Below, one piece after another: positions 1 to 5,136 of a stretch of DNA of 5,136 nucleotides. How positions within the stretch are numbered: the first letter of the stretch is position 1; each line of letters opens with the position of its first letter. Below the pieces are notes generated by a model. The model saw only the letters and a list, made by a program, of their open reading frames with translations. It did not search any database and was not told the DNA's origin. The position numbers and the translations under genes were made by a program. The DNA is taken from NCBI GenBank assembly GCA_019136035.1, contig JAGVUW010000787.1, forward strand, positions 4,118 through 9,253. The letters are read 5' to 3'. Source of the DNA: Verrucomicrobiota bacterium (GTDB lineage: Bacteria; Verrucomicrobiota; Lentisphaeria; Oligosphaerales; JAFGRS01).

Positions 1-222
1 GCCGTACTCGTCCTCGGTGAGGACGCCATGCGCCTCGACCTCTTCATCCATGTACTTCATCAGGCGCTGAACCATGGCCCGATCGGTGACGAGGTACTCG
101 TTTTCGTCGTGGCTGTAGAGGGTTACCGCCACGACCTCGTCACGCATGTCCCACTCGGTCGGCGCCACCACGCCCCGAACCGTAACCTGCCGCTTTCCCT
201 TGGCGGTGTTCTTCCGCTGCAT
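1..222 (-). CDS. Small uncharacterised protein, C-terminus cut by window edge
   Basis: Reading leftward from the ATG at 222-220, 74 codons stay open to the edge. The product begins MQRKNTAKGKRQVTVRGVV and continues through ...WDMRDEVVAVTLYSHDENEY... to ...LTEDEYG. The start is supported by an AGGAG ribosome site 9 bases upstream on the minus strand. The N-terminus is basic (K/R/Q). It is followed by alternating hydrophobic stretches (VTVRGVVAP, VVAVTLYS, EYLVTD) that suggest a small beta-rich fold, then a charged helix (residues about 50-66). The pattern of a beta-strand core with a short acidic helix recalls small OB-like hypothetical proteins seen in several anaerobic bacteria, but this is an impression and not an identification. 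No signal peptide or membrane segment is visible. It lies downstream of the glutaredoxin-like gene on the same strand, 190 bases away, so co-transcription is possible but not shown. Function unknown. Confidence 0.7.
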   Translation of the reverse strand, partial: MQRKNTAKGKRQVTVRGVVAPTEWDMRDEVVAVTLYSHDENEYLVTDRAMVQRLMKYMDEEVEAHGVLTEDEYG

Positions 223-341
223 ACCCGGCCACTCCTCTGCGCAGGTTCCCTGTGTCGCCTGTCTCCGGGGAGATCCCGTCTGGGGCACGATGGCGGTGCC
301 GCGTCAGCGCCGGTCACGCCGTCTGGCGCGCCCAGTCCTGC

Positions 342-357
342 GGCCCCCGCCGGGGCC
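342..357 (-). terminator. GC-only hairpin after the glutaredoxin-like gene
   Basis: A perfect 6-bp stem (GGCCCC / GGGGCC) with a 4-base loop lies 55 bases past the stop of the gene at 413-718. It has no T-rich tract after it on the minus strand, so it is at best a weak or factor-dependent termination or pausing site. The rest of the 190-bp gap (223-412) shows only the ribosome site of the leftmost gene and no convincing promoter or gene. Confidence 0.2.
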
Positions 358-412
358 ACGCCGCCGGGTCCACGCGCTGTCGTCCGTGAACCGGCGCCAA
401 CATACCGCGCCG

Positions 413-718
413 TCAGGCTTTTCCAACCCCCTTCAGAAGCGCCGCGGCCTCCTCCAGAAACAGCGCCTCGGAGAAACGCCCGGGCTCGCCCTCATGCCAG
501 CCGCGGAGCATGCCCGCGTCGTCGATCTGGACGAAGGGTATGGCGGTGCGACCGGTGGCCTTCTGCAGGCGCTCGGCGGCAGCCGCGTCGGCGTCGATGT
601 CGATCTCGGTGAAGGGTACGCCGCGGCCCAGAAAGACGCGCTTGAGGCGGTGGCAGTCCGGGCACCACGTCGTCGAATACACCACGAGCCGGTGACAGCT
701 CAGGTCCTGCCAGGTCAT
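413..718 (-). CDS. Glutaredoxin-like thiol-disulfide oxidoreductase (CPDC active site)
   Basis: A complete 101-residue protein, normal for the glutaredoxin/NrdH/mycoredoxin group of the thioredoxin fold. The first strand (LVVYSTTWCPDC, residues 11-22) leads into the redox motif C19-P20-D21-C22 at the start of helix 1. The strand FTEIDID (36-42) follows, then the thioredoxin-fold cis-proline in TAIPFVQID (58-66, Pro61), and a C-terminal helix (about 82-96). The CPDC motif resembles NrdH-like or mycoredoxin-like proteins rather than classical CPYC glutaredoxins. The reductant (glutathione, another thiol or thioredoxin reductase) cannot be decided. It is probably a cytoplasmic reductant of protein disulfides; no signal peptide is visible. 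The ATG at 718-716 has an AGAGGA ribosome site about 9 bases upstream. The gene sits alone between two gaps, so the substrate is not revealed by context. An in-frame stop of an upstream minus-strand reading frame overlaps the start (ATGA), but that frame does not look coding. Confidence 0.88.
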   Translation of the reverse strand: MTWQDLSCHRLVVYSTTWCPDCHRLKRVFLGRGVPFTEIDIDADAAAAERLQKATGRTAIPFVQIDDAGMLRGWHEGEPGRFSEALFLEEAAALLKGVGKA

Positions 719-790
719 GGTTGTGATCCTCTCGTTGAGGCACCCAAGTCCAGATCGGGATCGCTACCGGGATCAAACGGGCAGAAGGCA

Positions 791-806
791 TGGCACAGTG
801 ATTGCA
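791..806 (+). promoter_or_regulatory. Orphan sigma-54 (-24/-12) promoter match, pointing right
   Basis: TGGCACAGTGATTGCA matches the RpoN consensus TGGCACG-N4-TTGCW at 11 of 12 informative positions. It keeps the diagnostic GG (792-793) and GC (804-805) exactly 10 bases apart. The predicted start of transcription is near 817. No convincing gene follows on the plus strand: the only short ATG frame (835-951, about 38 codons) is arginine-rich and low in complexity, with no ribosome site. Transcription from here would run through the hairpins at 863-883 and 907-943, then antisense to the 3' end of the Gfo gene. It may drive a small RNA or be a chance match. Confidence 0.4.
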
Positions 807-862
807 CGCCAGCCAGCCGATGCCGCTCTGGCACATGGACACCGCCGGCGCCCGACGGTTCC

Positions 863-883
863 GCCGCCGGCCGCGCCGGCGGC
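863..883. repeat. 8-bp-stem GC hairpin flanked by a 10-base direct repeat
   Basis: GCCGCCGG (863-870) pairs perfectly with CCGGCGGC (876-883) across a 5-base loop. The 10-mer CGCCGGCGCC occurs on each side, at 843-852 and 885-894. The block lies in the non-coding stretch 719-983 and would form a stable structure in a transcript of either strand. Its role is unknown; it could be part of the 3' region of the operon ending at 984, or of a transcript from the sigma-54 match at 791-806. Confidence 0.4.
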
Positions 884-906
884 ACGCCGGCGCCACGACA
901 CAACCA

Positions 907-943
907 CCGCGCCGCGGGTGCTCGGCAGCCTCCCGCGGCGCGG
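907..943 (-). terminator. Probable terminator hairpin of the DegT-Gfo operon
   Basis: A perfect 12-bp inverted repeat (CCGCGCCGCGGG at 907-918, CCCGCGGCGCGG at 932-943) has a 13-base loop. On the minus strand it begins 40 bases after the Gfo stop codon and is followed by TGGTTGTGTCGT, which is T-enriched though not a clean T run. A smaller 5-bp hairpin (952-967) lies between it and the stop. Position and stability fit a transcription terminator or a 3' end-stabilising structure. The poor T tract keeps the call tentative. Confidence 0.5.
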
Positions 944-983
944 CGCGCTGACCGCCGTCAATGGCGGCCGTGGCGCGGTCGAC

Positions 984-2045
984 TCAGGCGAAGCGGACTT
1001 CGCGTCCCTCACGCGCCGACTGGTAGATGCCCAGGATCAGCTCGACCGAGCGCCGGGCCTCACGGCCCGAGACCATCGGCTCGGTGTCCGTCAGGATCGC
1101 GCGGCTTAGATTCTCGATCTGCTCGCGGTGCCCCTCGATCGAAATCGCCGCCGGATCACCGGCGCCGCCGAGGTCGCCGTGCAGCTCGGAAAGGGCCGCC
1201 GCGTCGGCCATGTCGTTGGGCTCGTCGGCCGTCAGCACCCAGCGCTCGACGCGCTCGTCGACCAACACCACCGAGCCGCCCGTGCCGCAGATCTCCAGGC
1301 GCCGCGGGAAGCCCGGCGCCGCACCCGTGGTGACCAGAATCGTCGCCAGAGCGCCGTTCCGGAAACGCACCACCGCCGCGGCCGTGTCCTCGACCTCGAT
1401 GTTCTTGTGCGCCAGGACATCCGTATAGGCCATCACCGACGCCGGCTCGCCCATGAAGTGCAGCAGCAGATCGACGATGTGGATGCTCTGATTCATCAGG
1501 GCGCCGCCACCGTCGAGCTTCCAGGTGCCCCGCCAGGGCGAGGCGTCGTAGTACTCCTGATTCCGGTACCACGGGACCTGCACGTTGGCCATCACCAGCT
1601 TGCCCAGACGGCCCGCCTCGATGGCATCGTGGACCCGCCGCACACTGCCGACCGTGCGCGCCTGAAAGACGCAGCCCAGACGCACATGGGCCCGCCGCGC
1701 CGCCTCGATGATGCTGTCGACACGCTCCAGCGTCACCTCAAGCGGCTTCTCGCAGAGAAGGTGCTTCCCCGCCGCCGCCGCCGGCAGCGCGACGTCGGCA
1801 CGCAGGCCGCTCGGCGTCGCCAGGGTCACCGCGTCAATGTCGCGACGCGCCAGAAATGCCTCCAGGTCGCTCTCCCAGGCCACGCCGAAGTCGCGACCGA
1901 AGGCCGCGGCACGCTCGGGAACGACGTCGTGAACCGCCACCAGCTCGGAGTTGCTGGAGGCACGCAGGGCCTCGGCATGAACCCGGGCGATCATGCCGGT
2001 GCCGATAATCCCGTAACGCACGCAGGGACGTTGCTTGTCGGTCAT
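984..2045 (-). CDS. Gfo/Idh/MocA-family NAD(P)-dependent oxidoreductase
   Basis: A complete 353-residue protein, typical of the family, which reversibly oxidises a hydroxyl of a sugar, sugar nucleotide or inositol-like substrate. The N-terminal Rossmann domain (about 1-122) shows the dinucleotide motif G12-I-I-G15-T-G17 and the strand ELVAVHD (34-40), followed by DAVTLATPS (71-79). The family signature E99-K100-P101 holds the catalytic lysine. The C-terminal alpha/beta domain carries KLDGGGALMNQSIHIVDLL (176-194), with D178, H189 and D192 in the usual active-site region. The start is the ATG at 2045-2043, with GGAG 6-7 bases upstream; the same frame runs further upstream, but only as a shadow of the preceding gene. 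The gene follows the DegT aminotransferase by 20 bases, so the two are almost certainly co-transcribed. It probably makes the keto compound that the aminotransferase uses, or acts on its product. The exact substrate cannot be read from sequence. Confidence 0.93.
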   Translation of the reverse strand: MTDKQRPCVRYGIIGTGMIARVHAEALRASSNSELVAVHDVVPERAAAFGRDFGVAWESDLEAFLARRDIDAVTLATPSGLRADVALPAAAAGKHLLCEKPLEVTLERVDSIIEAARRAHVRLGCVFQARTVGSVRRVHDAIEAGRLGKLVMANVQVPWYRNQEYYDASPWRGTWKLDGGGALMNQSIHIVDLLLHFMGEPASVMAYTDVLAHKNIEVEDTAAAVVRFRNGALATILVTTGAAPGFPRRLEICGTGGSVVLVDERVERWVLTADEPNDMADAAALSELHGDLGGAGDPAAISIEGHREQIENLSRAILTDTEPMVSGREARRSVELILGIYQSAREGREVRFA

Positions 2046-2065
2046 AGGGGACTCCTGCTCCTGAC

Positions 2066-3382
2066 TCAGACCAGTGACGACGCCTGCAGGGCCACCTTGC
2101 GATAGGCCGCCGCGTACTCTTCGATGATCGCCGGACGGTCGTGCTTGAACCACGGCACCCCGATGATCATCTGGCCGCTGCGCTCGGACACCGGCAGCGT
2201 CCCCGGGCCCTGGCGGACGTCGCGATCGGTCCACGACACCGCCGTCGGCTTGCCGGTGCCGAACAGGTCGGCGTAGTGGAAGACGTTGTGCGTGTGCAGC
2301 GGGTAGTTCGCCCCCGGGGTCGCGAAGGCCACGCCCTCGGCCCGCACCGCCTCGGCGAACTTGGCGCACGGCAGACCGTTGAGCTCCTCGGCCCGGTACA
2401 GCCCGCGCGCGAAGTACCAGCCGCCCATGGTCGAGCCGGAGCCCGCCGGCGGACGGTGCGCCTTGATCCCCGGGACGCCCTCGAGGAGGTCCCAGAAGCG
2501 GTCCATCGCGCGCTGGATCTCGGCAATCCGCGACGGGTAGTGGCGCAACTGCACCCGGCCCATCGCCGACGAGAGCTGGTGCATGCGATGCTTGAAGCCG
2601 CCCAGCGGAATCCCCGAGAACTGCTGCAGCGACTGGTCCGTGATCTGCTGGTCCGGCGGGTTGTAATTGCTCGGCGCCCCGGTGCGCTCGTAGTGACCGT
2701 AGGCAATGCAGCGCTCATAGAGCTCACGCGATGAGGTCACCATGATCCCGGCTTCGCCAATCGCCAGGCTCTTGCCCGACATCAGCGACATCGCCCCGAT
2801 GTCGCCGATGGTGCCGCACAGGCGGCCCTTGTAAAGGCTGCCTTGGGCGTGCGAGACGTCCTCGATGACCTTGACCTTGTGACGCCGCGCAATCGCCATG
2901 ATCGCATCCATGTCCGCCGGGTAGCCGGCGTAGTGGACCGCGATGATCGCCTTCGTCCGCGGCCCGATGCGGTGCTCGATGTCGGCCGGGTCAATGCAGA
3001 GGCTGTCCGGGTCAATGTCGGCGAAATGCACCGCCGCACCCAGCGCCTGCGCCGGCGCCGCGCTCGCCCAGTAGGTCACACTCGGACAGATCACCTCGTC
3101 GCCCGCACCCACGCCGCAGGCCCACATCGCCGCCCGCAGACTCTCGGTGCCGTTCGGGTAGCCCAGCGCGTGCGGCACGCCCATCCAGGCCGCGAACTCC
3201 TTCTCGAACTCCTTGGTCACGTCCGTGCCGCTCATGCCGCCACGACGCAGGACCGTCAACACCGCCTCTTCGTCCTCGGCGGTCACAATCGGCCAGCGAA
3301 AGACGTCACCGGCATCCGCCGTGACTGCCTTCGGACCGCCACGCAACGCCAACGCCTGCCTGCAGATGTCGTCCATACCCAT
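2066..3382 (-). CDS. DegT/DnrJ/EryC1/StrS-family PLP aminotransferase
   Basis: A complete 438-residue protein at the long end of the family. These fold-type-I PLP enzymes transfer an amino group, commonly from glutamate or glutamine, to keto-sugars or keto-cyclitols. Visible landmarks are PNGTESLRAA (76-85), which binds the cofactor phosphate, GDEVICPSVTYWASA (94-108), and VIEDVSHAQG (172-181) with D175 facing the PLP ring nitrogen. The Schiff-base lysine K204 lies in SLMSGKSLAIGEAG (199-212). The N-terminal LALRGGPKAV recalls the subgroup that includes scyllo-inosose aminotransferases and AHBA synthase. This suggests a sugar or cyclitol substrate, but it is inference. The first ATG (3382-3380) is preferred over the ATG two codons later because AGGGGG lies 8 bases upstream of it. 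It is the first gene of the operon with the Gfo/Idh/MocA gene, behind a sigma-54-type promoter match at 3558-3543 that would give a leader of about 150 bases. Confidence 0.93.
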   Translation of the reverse strand: MGMDDICRQALALRGGPKAVTADAGDVFRWPIVTAEDEEAVLTVLRRGGMSGTDVTKEFEKEFAAWMGVPHALGYPNGTESLRAAMWACGVGAGDEVICPSVTYWASAAPAQALGAAVHFADIDPDSLCIDPADIEHRIGPRTKAIIAVHYAGYPADMDAIMAIARRHKVKVIEDVSHAQGSLYKGRLCGTIGDIGAMSLMSGKSLAIGEAGIMVTSSRELYERCIAYGHYERTGAPSNYNPPDQQITDQSLQQFSGIPLGGFKHRMHQLSSAMGRVQLRHYPSRIAEIQRAMDRFWDLLEGVPGIKAHRPPAGSGSTMGGWYFARGLYRAEELNGLPCAKFAEAVRAEGVAFATPGANYPLHTHNVFHYADLFGTGKPTAVSWTDRDVRQGPGTLPVSERSGQMIIGVPWFKHDRPAIIEEYAAAYRKVALQASSLV

Positions 3383-3429
3383 GATCGCGACCCCCTATGC
3401 TGTGTGCCGTCAACCCCGCACTCAACGCC

Positions 3430-3443
3430 GCGCGCCGGCGCGC
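3430..3443. repeat. 14-bp perfect palindrome in the leader of the aminotransferase gene
   Basis: GCGCGCCGGCGCGC is a perfect palindrome lying between the predicted sigma-54 start (about 3532) and the aminotransferase ATG (3382). It contains only G and C and may arise by composition alone. If real it could be a protein-binding site or a structure in the leader RNA. Confidence 0.25.
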
Positions 3444-3542
3444 CCATTCCAGCCTCCCGGCGACGGCTACCCATCGGCAGCCCCCCGCACCTGGCCAACC
3501 CGCGGCTCCGCCCGGGAGAAGCCCGAGCGCCCACCGCCCCAC

Positions 3543-3558
3543 AGCAACTTGCCTGCCA
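3543..3558 (-). promoter_or_regulatory. Sigma-54 (-24/-12) promoter match upstream of the DegT-Gfo operon
   Basis: Read on the minus strand, TGGCAGGCAAGTTGCT fits the RpoN consensus TGGCACG-N4-TTGCW with one mismatch (G for C). It has GG (3557-3556) and GC (3545-3544) separated by exactly 10 bases. Transcription would begin near 3532, about 150 bases before the aminotransferase ATG. The divergent neighbour at 4058 is a sigma-54 activator of the NtrC family, which makes the match much more credible. No good sigma-70-type promoter was seen for this operon. Confidence 0.6.
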
Positions 3559-3570
3559 AGTCCCCGGAAT

Positions 3571-3584
3571 GCCGCGGCCGCGGC
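3571..3584. repeat. 14-bp perfect palindrome just upstream of the sigma-54 match
   Basis: GCCGCGGCCGCGGC is a perfect palindrome. It ends 12 bases upstream of the -24 element of the promoter match at 3558-3543, counted on the minus strand. It could be an operator or only a compositional effect of G/C-only sequence. Confidence 0.25.
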
Positions 3585-3622
3585 GGCTCACGTAGGGCCG
3601 CGGCGCCGTCCGTGGACCGCCC

Positions 3623-3643
3623 GGGCGCCGTCCCCCGGCGCCC
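3623..3643. repeat. 7-bp-stem GC hairpin beside the first 53-bp repeat
   Basis: GGGCGCC (3623-3629) pairs with GGCGCCC (3637-3643) across a 7-base loop. It sits about 20 bases left of the first 53-bp repeat and about 65 bases upstream of the sigma-54 match. It has no T tract, so it is not a recognisable terminator. Confidence 0.3.
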
Positions 3644-3661
3644 CGACGAGAGGAGGCCTGC

Positions 3662-3714
3662 GCACCCGTGCGCCCAGGGCTGATCGAGGATCGCGTCCGC
3701 GCTCACCTGGTCAC
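3662..3714. repeat. 53-bp direct repeat, copy A
   Basis: A 53-base block beginning GCACCCGTGCGCCCAGGGCT and ending CGCTCACCTGGTCAC is identical to 3836-3888, 174 bases away. It lies in the 675-bp gap between two divergent genes and about 130-180 bases upstream of the predicted sigma-54 start at 3532. Perfect identity implies recent duplication, homogenisation or selection. It could be an activator-binding region or a member of a dispersed intergenic repeat family. It is not a recognised insertion-sequence end. Confidence 0.85.
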
Positions 3715-3835
3715 GCTCGAATGGAACCTCGCGTCGTTGTGCTGTCGATGCCGTTGCGGCTCGTGGACGCATTCGCGTCTGTGGACACTCGCGCTCCACA
3801 GCGATGGCGAGCGATGGCTCGCCTTGCCATGTCCG
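3715..3835. repeat. Spacer between the 53-bp repeats, with nested hairpins and short repeats
   Basis: This 121-base spacer is unique in the window but internally structured. CTGTGGA (3779-3785) pairs with TCCACAG (3795-3801), a 7-bp stem. GGCGAG (3806-3811) pairs with CTCGCC (3818-3823), a 6-bp stem. GTGGAC recurs at 3763 and 3781, and GCGATGGC at 3801 and 3811. Such clustered small hairpins are common in non-coding mobile repeat units. No convincing gene is seen. Confidence 0.45.
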
Positions 3836-3888
3836 GCACCCGTGCGCCCAGGGCTGATCGAGGATCGCGTCCGCGCTCACCTGGTCAC
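3836..3888. repeat. 53-bp direct repeat, copy B
   Basis: Identical to copy A at 3662-3714 and in the same orientation. Its last three bases overlap the start of the 20-base repeat at 3886-3905, so two repeat units are joined directly here. In copy A the repeat instead leads into unrelated sequence. The junction suggests a composite of movable or recombining repeat modules. Confidence 0.85.
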
Positions 3889-3905
3889 CCTGAAGGGGTG
3901 CCAGA
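3886..3905. repeat. 20-base flanking repeat, copy 1 (self-complementary)
   Basis: CACCCTGAAGGGGTGCCAGA recurs exactly at 3963-3982. Its core is a small hairpin, CACCC / GGGTG with a TGAAG loop. The two copies bracket the larger hairpin at 3912-3940, which gives the block the look of a REP/BIME-like non-coding unit. From memory, very similar units recur between genes in some GC-rich environmental genomes, but I could not check this. Confidence 0.75.
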
Positions 3906-3911
3906 TCGTAG

Positions 3912-3940
3912 CCGGGGGTCGCGCGTAGCACGACCCCCGG
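3912..3940. repeat. Perfect 10-bp hairpin at the centre of the repeat unit
   Basis: CCGGGGGTCG (3912-3921) pairs perfectly with CGACCCCCGG (3931-3940) over a 9-base loop, CGCGTAGCA. It lies between two identical 20-base repeats. It would fold strongly in RNA or single-stranded DNA and might stall or end transcription coming from either side. No T tract follows on either strand. Confidence 0.75.
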
Positions 3941-3962
3941 AACCGCGAACCCACACACCACG

Positions 3963-3982
3963 CACCCTGAAGGGGTGCCAGA
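3963..3982. repeat. 20-base flanking repeat, copy 2
   Basis: An exact copy of 3886-3905 in direct orientation. The preceding G extends its own hairpin to 6 bp (GCACCC / GGGTGC). It ends about 40 bases before the TTGACA element of the activator gene, so the repeat unit stops at the edge of that promoter region. Confidence 0.75.
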
Positions 3983-4022
3983 ACCGGACCCTCAAACCGC
4001 CTTGCCGTATGCAGTGCCCAGC

Positions 4023-4051
4023 TTGACAAAAAACTGTCACGACGCCAGATT
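4023..4051 (+). promoter_or_regulatory. Possible sigma-70-type promoter of the activator gene, leaderless arrangement
   Basis: A perfect -35 hexamer TTGACA (4023-4028) is followed after 17 bases by a weak -10 CAGATT (4046-4051, three of six matches). Transcription would then begin at about 4058, the A of the ATG. No Shine-Dalgarno sequence precedes that ATG, which agrees with a leaderless message. The -10 is weak, so this is tentative. Confidence 0.4.
4024..4039. promoter_or_regulatory. TGACA-N6-TGTCA inverted repeat overlapping the -35 element
   Basis: TGACA (4024-4028) and TGTCA (4035-4039) form a 5-6-5 dyad overlapping the -35 hexamer of the candidate activator promoter. The position suits an operator for repression, possibly autoregulation. 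The AT-rich centre (AAAAAC) stands out from the GC-rich surroundings. No second copy was noticed near the aminotransferase gene. Confidence 0.35.
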
Positions 4052-4057
4052 TCCGGC

Positions 4058-5136
<1,079 letters not shown>

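Noticed and set aside
325..332. GGCGCGCC palindrome as a regulatory site
   Set aside because: An 8-base G/C-only palindrome is expected by composition at this GC level and has no supporting context.
715..903. Minus-strand frame of about 62 codons whose stop overlaps the glutaredoxin ATG (ATGA)
   Set aside because: The overlap suggests translational coupling, but many codons end in A or T, unlike the real genes here. The product matches nothing I recognise, and the glutaredoxin gene has its own ribosome site.
835..951. Short plus-strand ATG frame (about 38 codons) downstream of the orphan sigma-54 match
   Set aside because: It is arginine-, alanine- and proline-rich, arises from G/C-only hairpin sequence, and has no ribosome site.
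146..1333. Plus-strand 395-codon frame across the glutaredoxin gene and the Gfo 3' end
   Set aside because: It is a GC-driven shadow with Arg/Pro/Ala-rich content, crossing two well-supported minus-strand genes and their gap.
2046..2369. Extended N-terminus for the Gfo/Idh/MocA protein, in the same frame upstream of 2045
   Set aside because: The extra residues are Arg/Gly-rich and overlap the aminotransferase coding region in another frame. The ATG at 2045 has its own ribosome site and starts just before the Rossmann motif.
3467..3961. Minus-strand frame of 164 codons across the repeat region
   Set aside because: It spans both 53-bp repeats and the hairpin unit, has no ribosome site that stands out and no domain. 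Repeat units in GC-rich DNA often leave several strands and frames open.

Overview
This is a GC-rich bacterial window with strong G/C preference at third codon positions in the real genes. It holds five protein genes (two cut by the window edges) and one large, repeat-filled divergent intergenic region. The lineage cannot be fixed from the sequence. A sigma-54 activator, a DegT/Gfo pair and short GC-rich dispersed repeats are compatible with several environmental phyla (Planctomycetota-like, Desulfobacterota-like, Armatimonadota-like). I hold none of these firmly. No tRNA, rRNA, CRISPR, transposase or phage gene was seen.

Layout. Bases 1-222 (minus) carry the N-terminal part of a small uncharacterised protein. 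Bases 413-718 (minus) encode a glutaredoxin-like thiol oxidoreductase with a CPDC site. Bases 719-983 are non-coding and very GC-rich. They contain a strong 12-bp-stem hairpin, the probable end of the upstream operon, and an orphan sigma-54-type promoter match pointing right. Bases 984-3382 (minus) are a two-gene operon, transcribed as a DegT/DnrJ/EryC1/StrS PLP aminotransferase followed after 20 bases by a Gfo/Idh/MocA NAD(P)-dependent sugar or cyclitol dehydrogenase. Bases 3383-4057 are a 675-bp divergent intergenic region. From 4058 to the right edge (plus) runs an NtrC-family sigma-54 activator whose N-terminal receiver domain has lost its phosphorylation residues.

How it may work together. 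The dehydrogenase and aminotransferase pair suggests oxidation of a hydroxyl to a ketone and then transamination, as in amino-sugar or aminocyclitol metabolism. Upstream of the aminotransferase, on its strand, lies a 16-base match to the -24/-12 promoter used by sigma-54. The neighbouring divergent gene is a sigma-54 activator. The simplest reading is a local control unit in which the pseudo-receiver activator drives the DegT-Gfo operon. Two identical 53-bp repeats lie between them, at distances where activator sites can occur. They may equally be parts of a dispersed repeat family, because they abut a second repeat unit with a perfect 10-bp hairpin.
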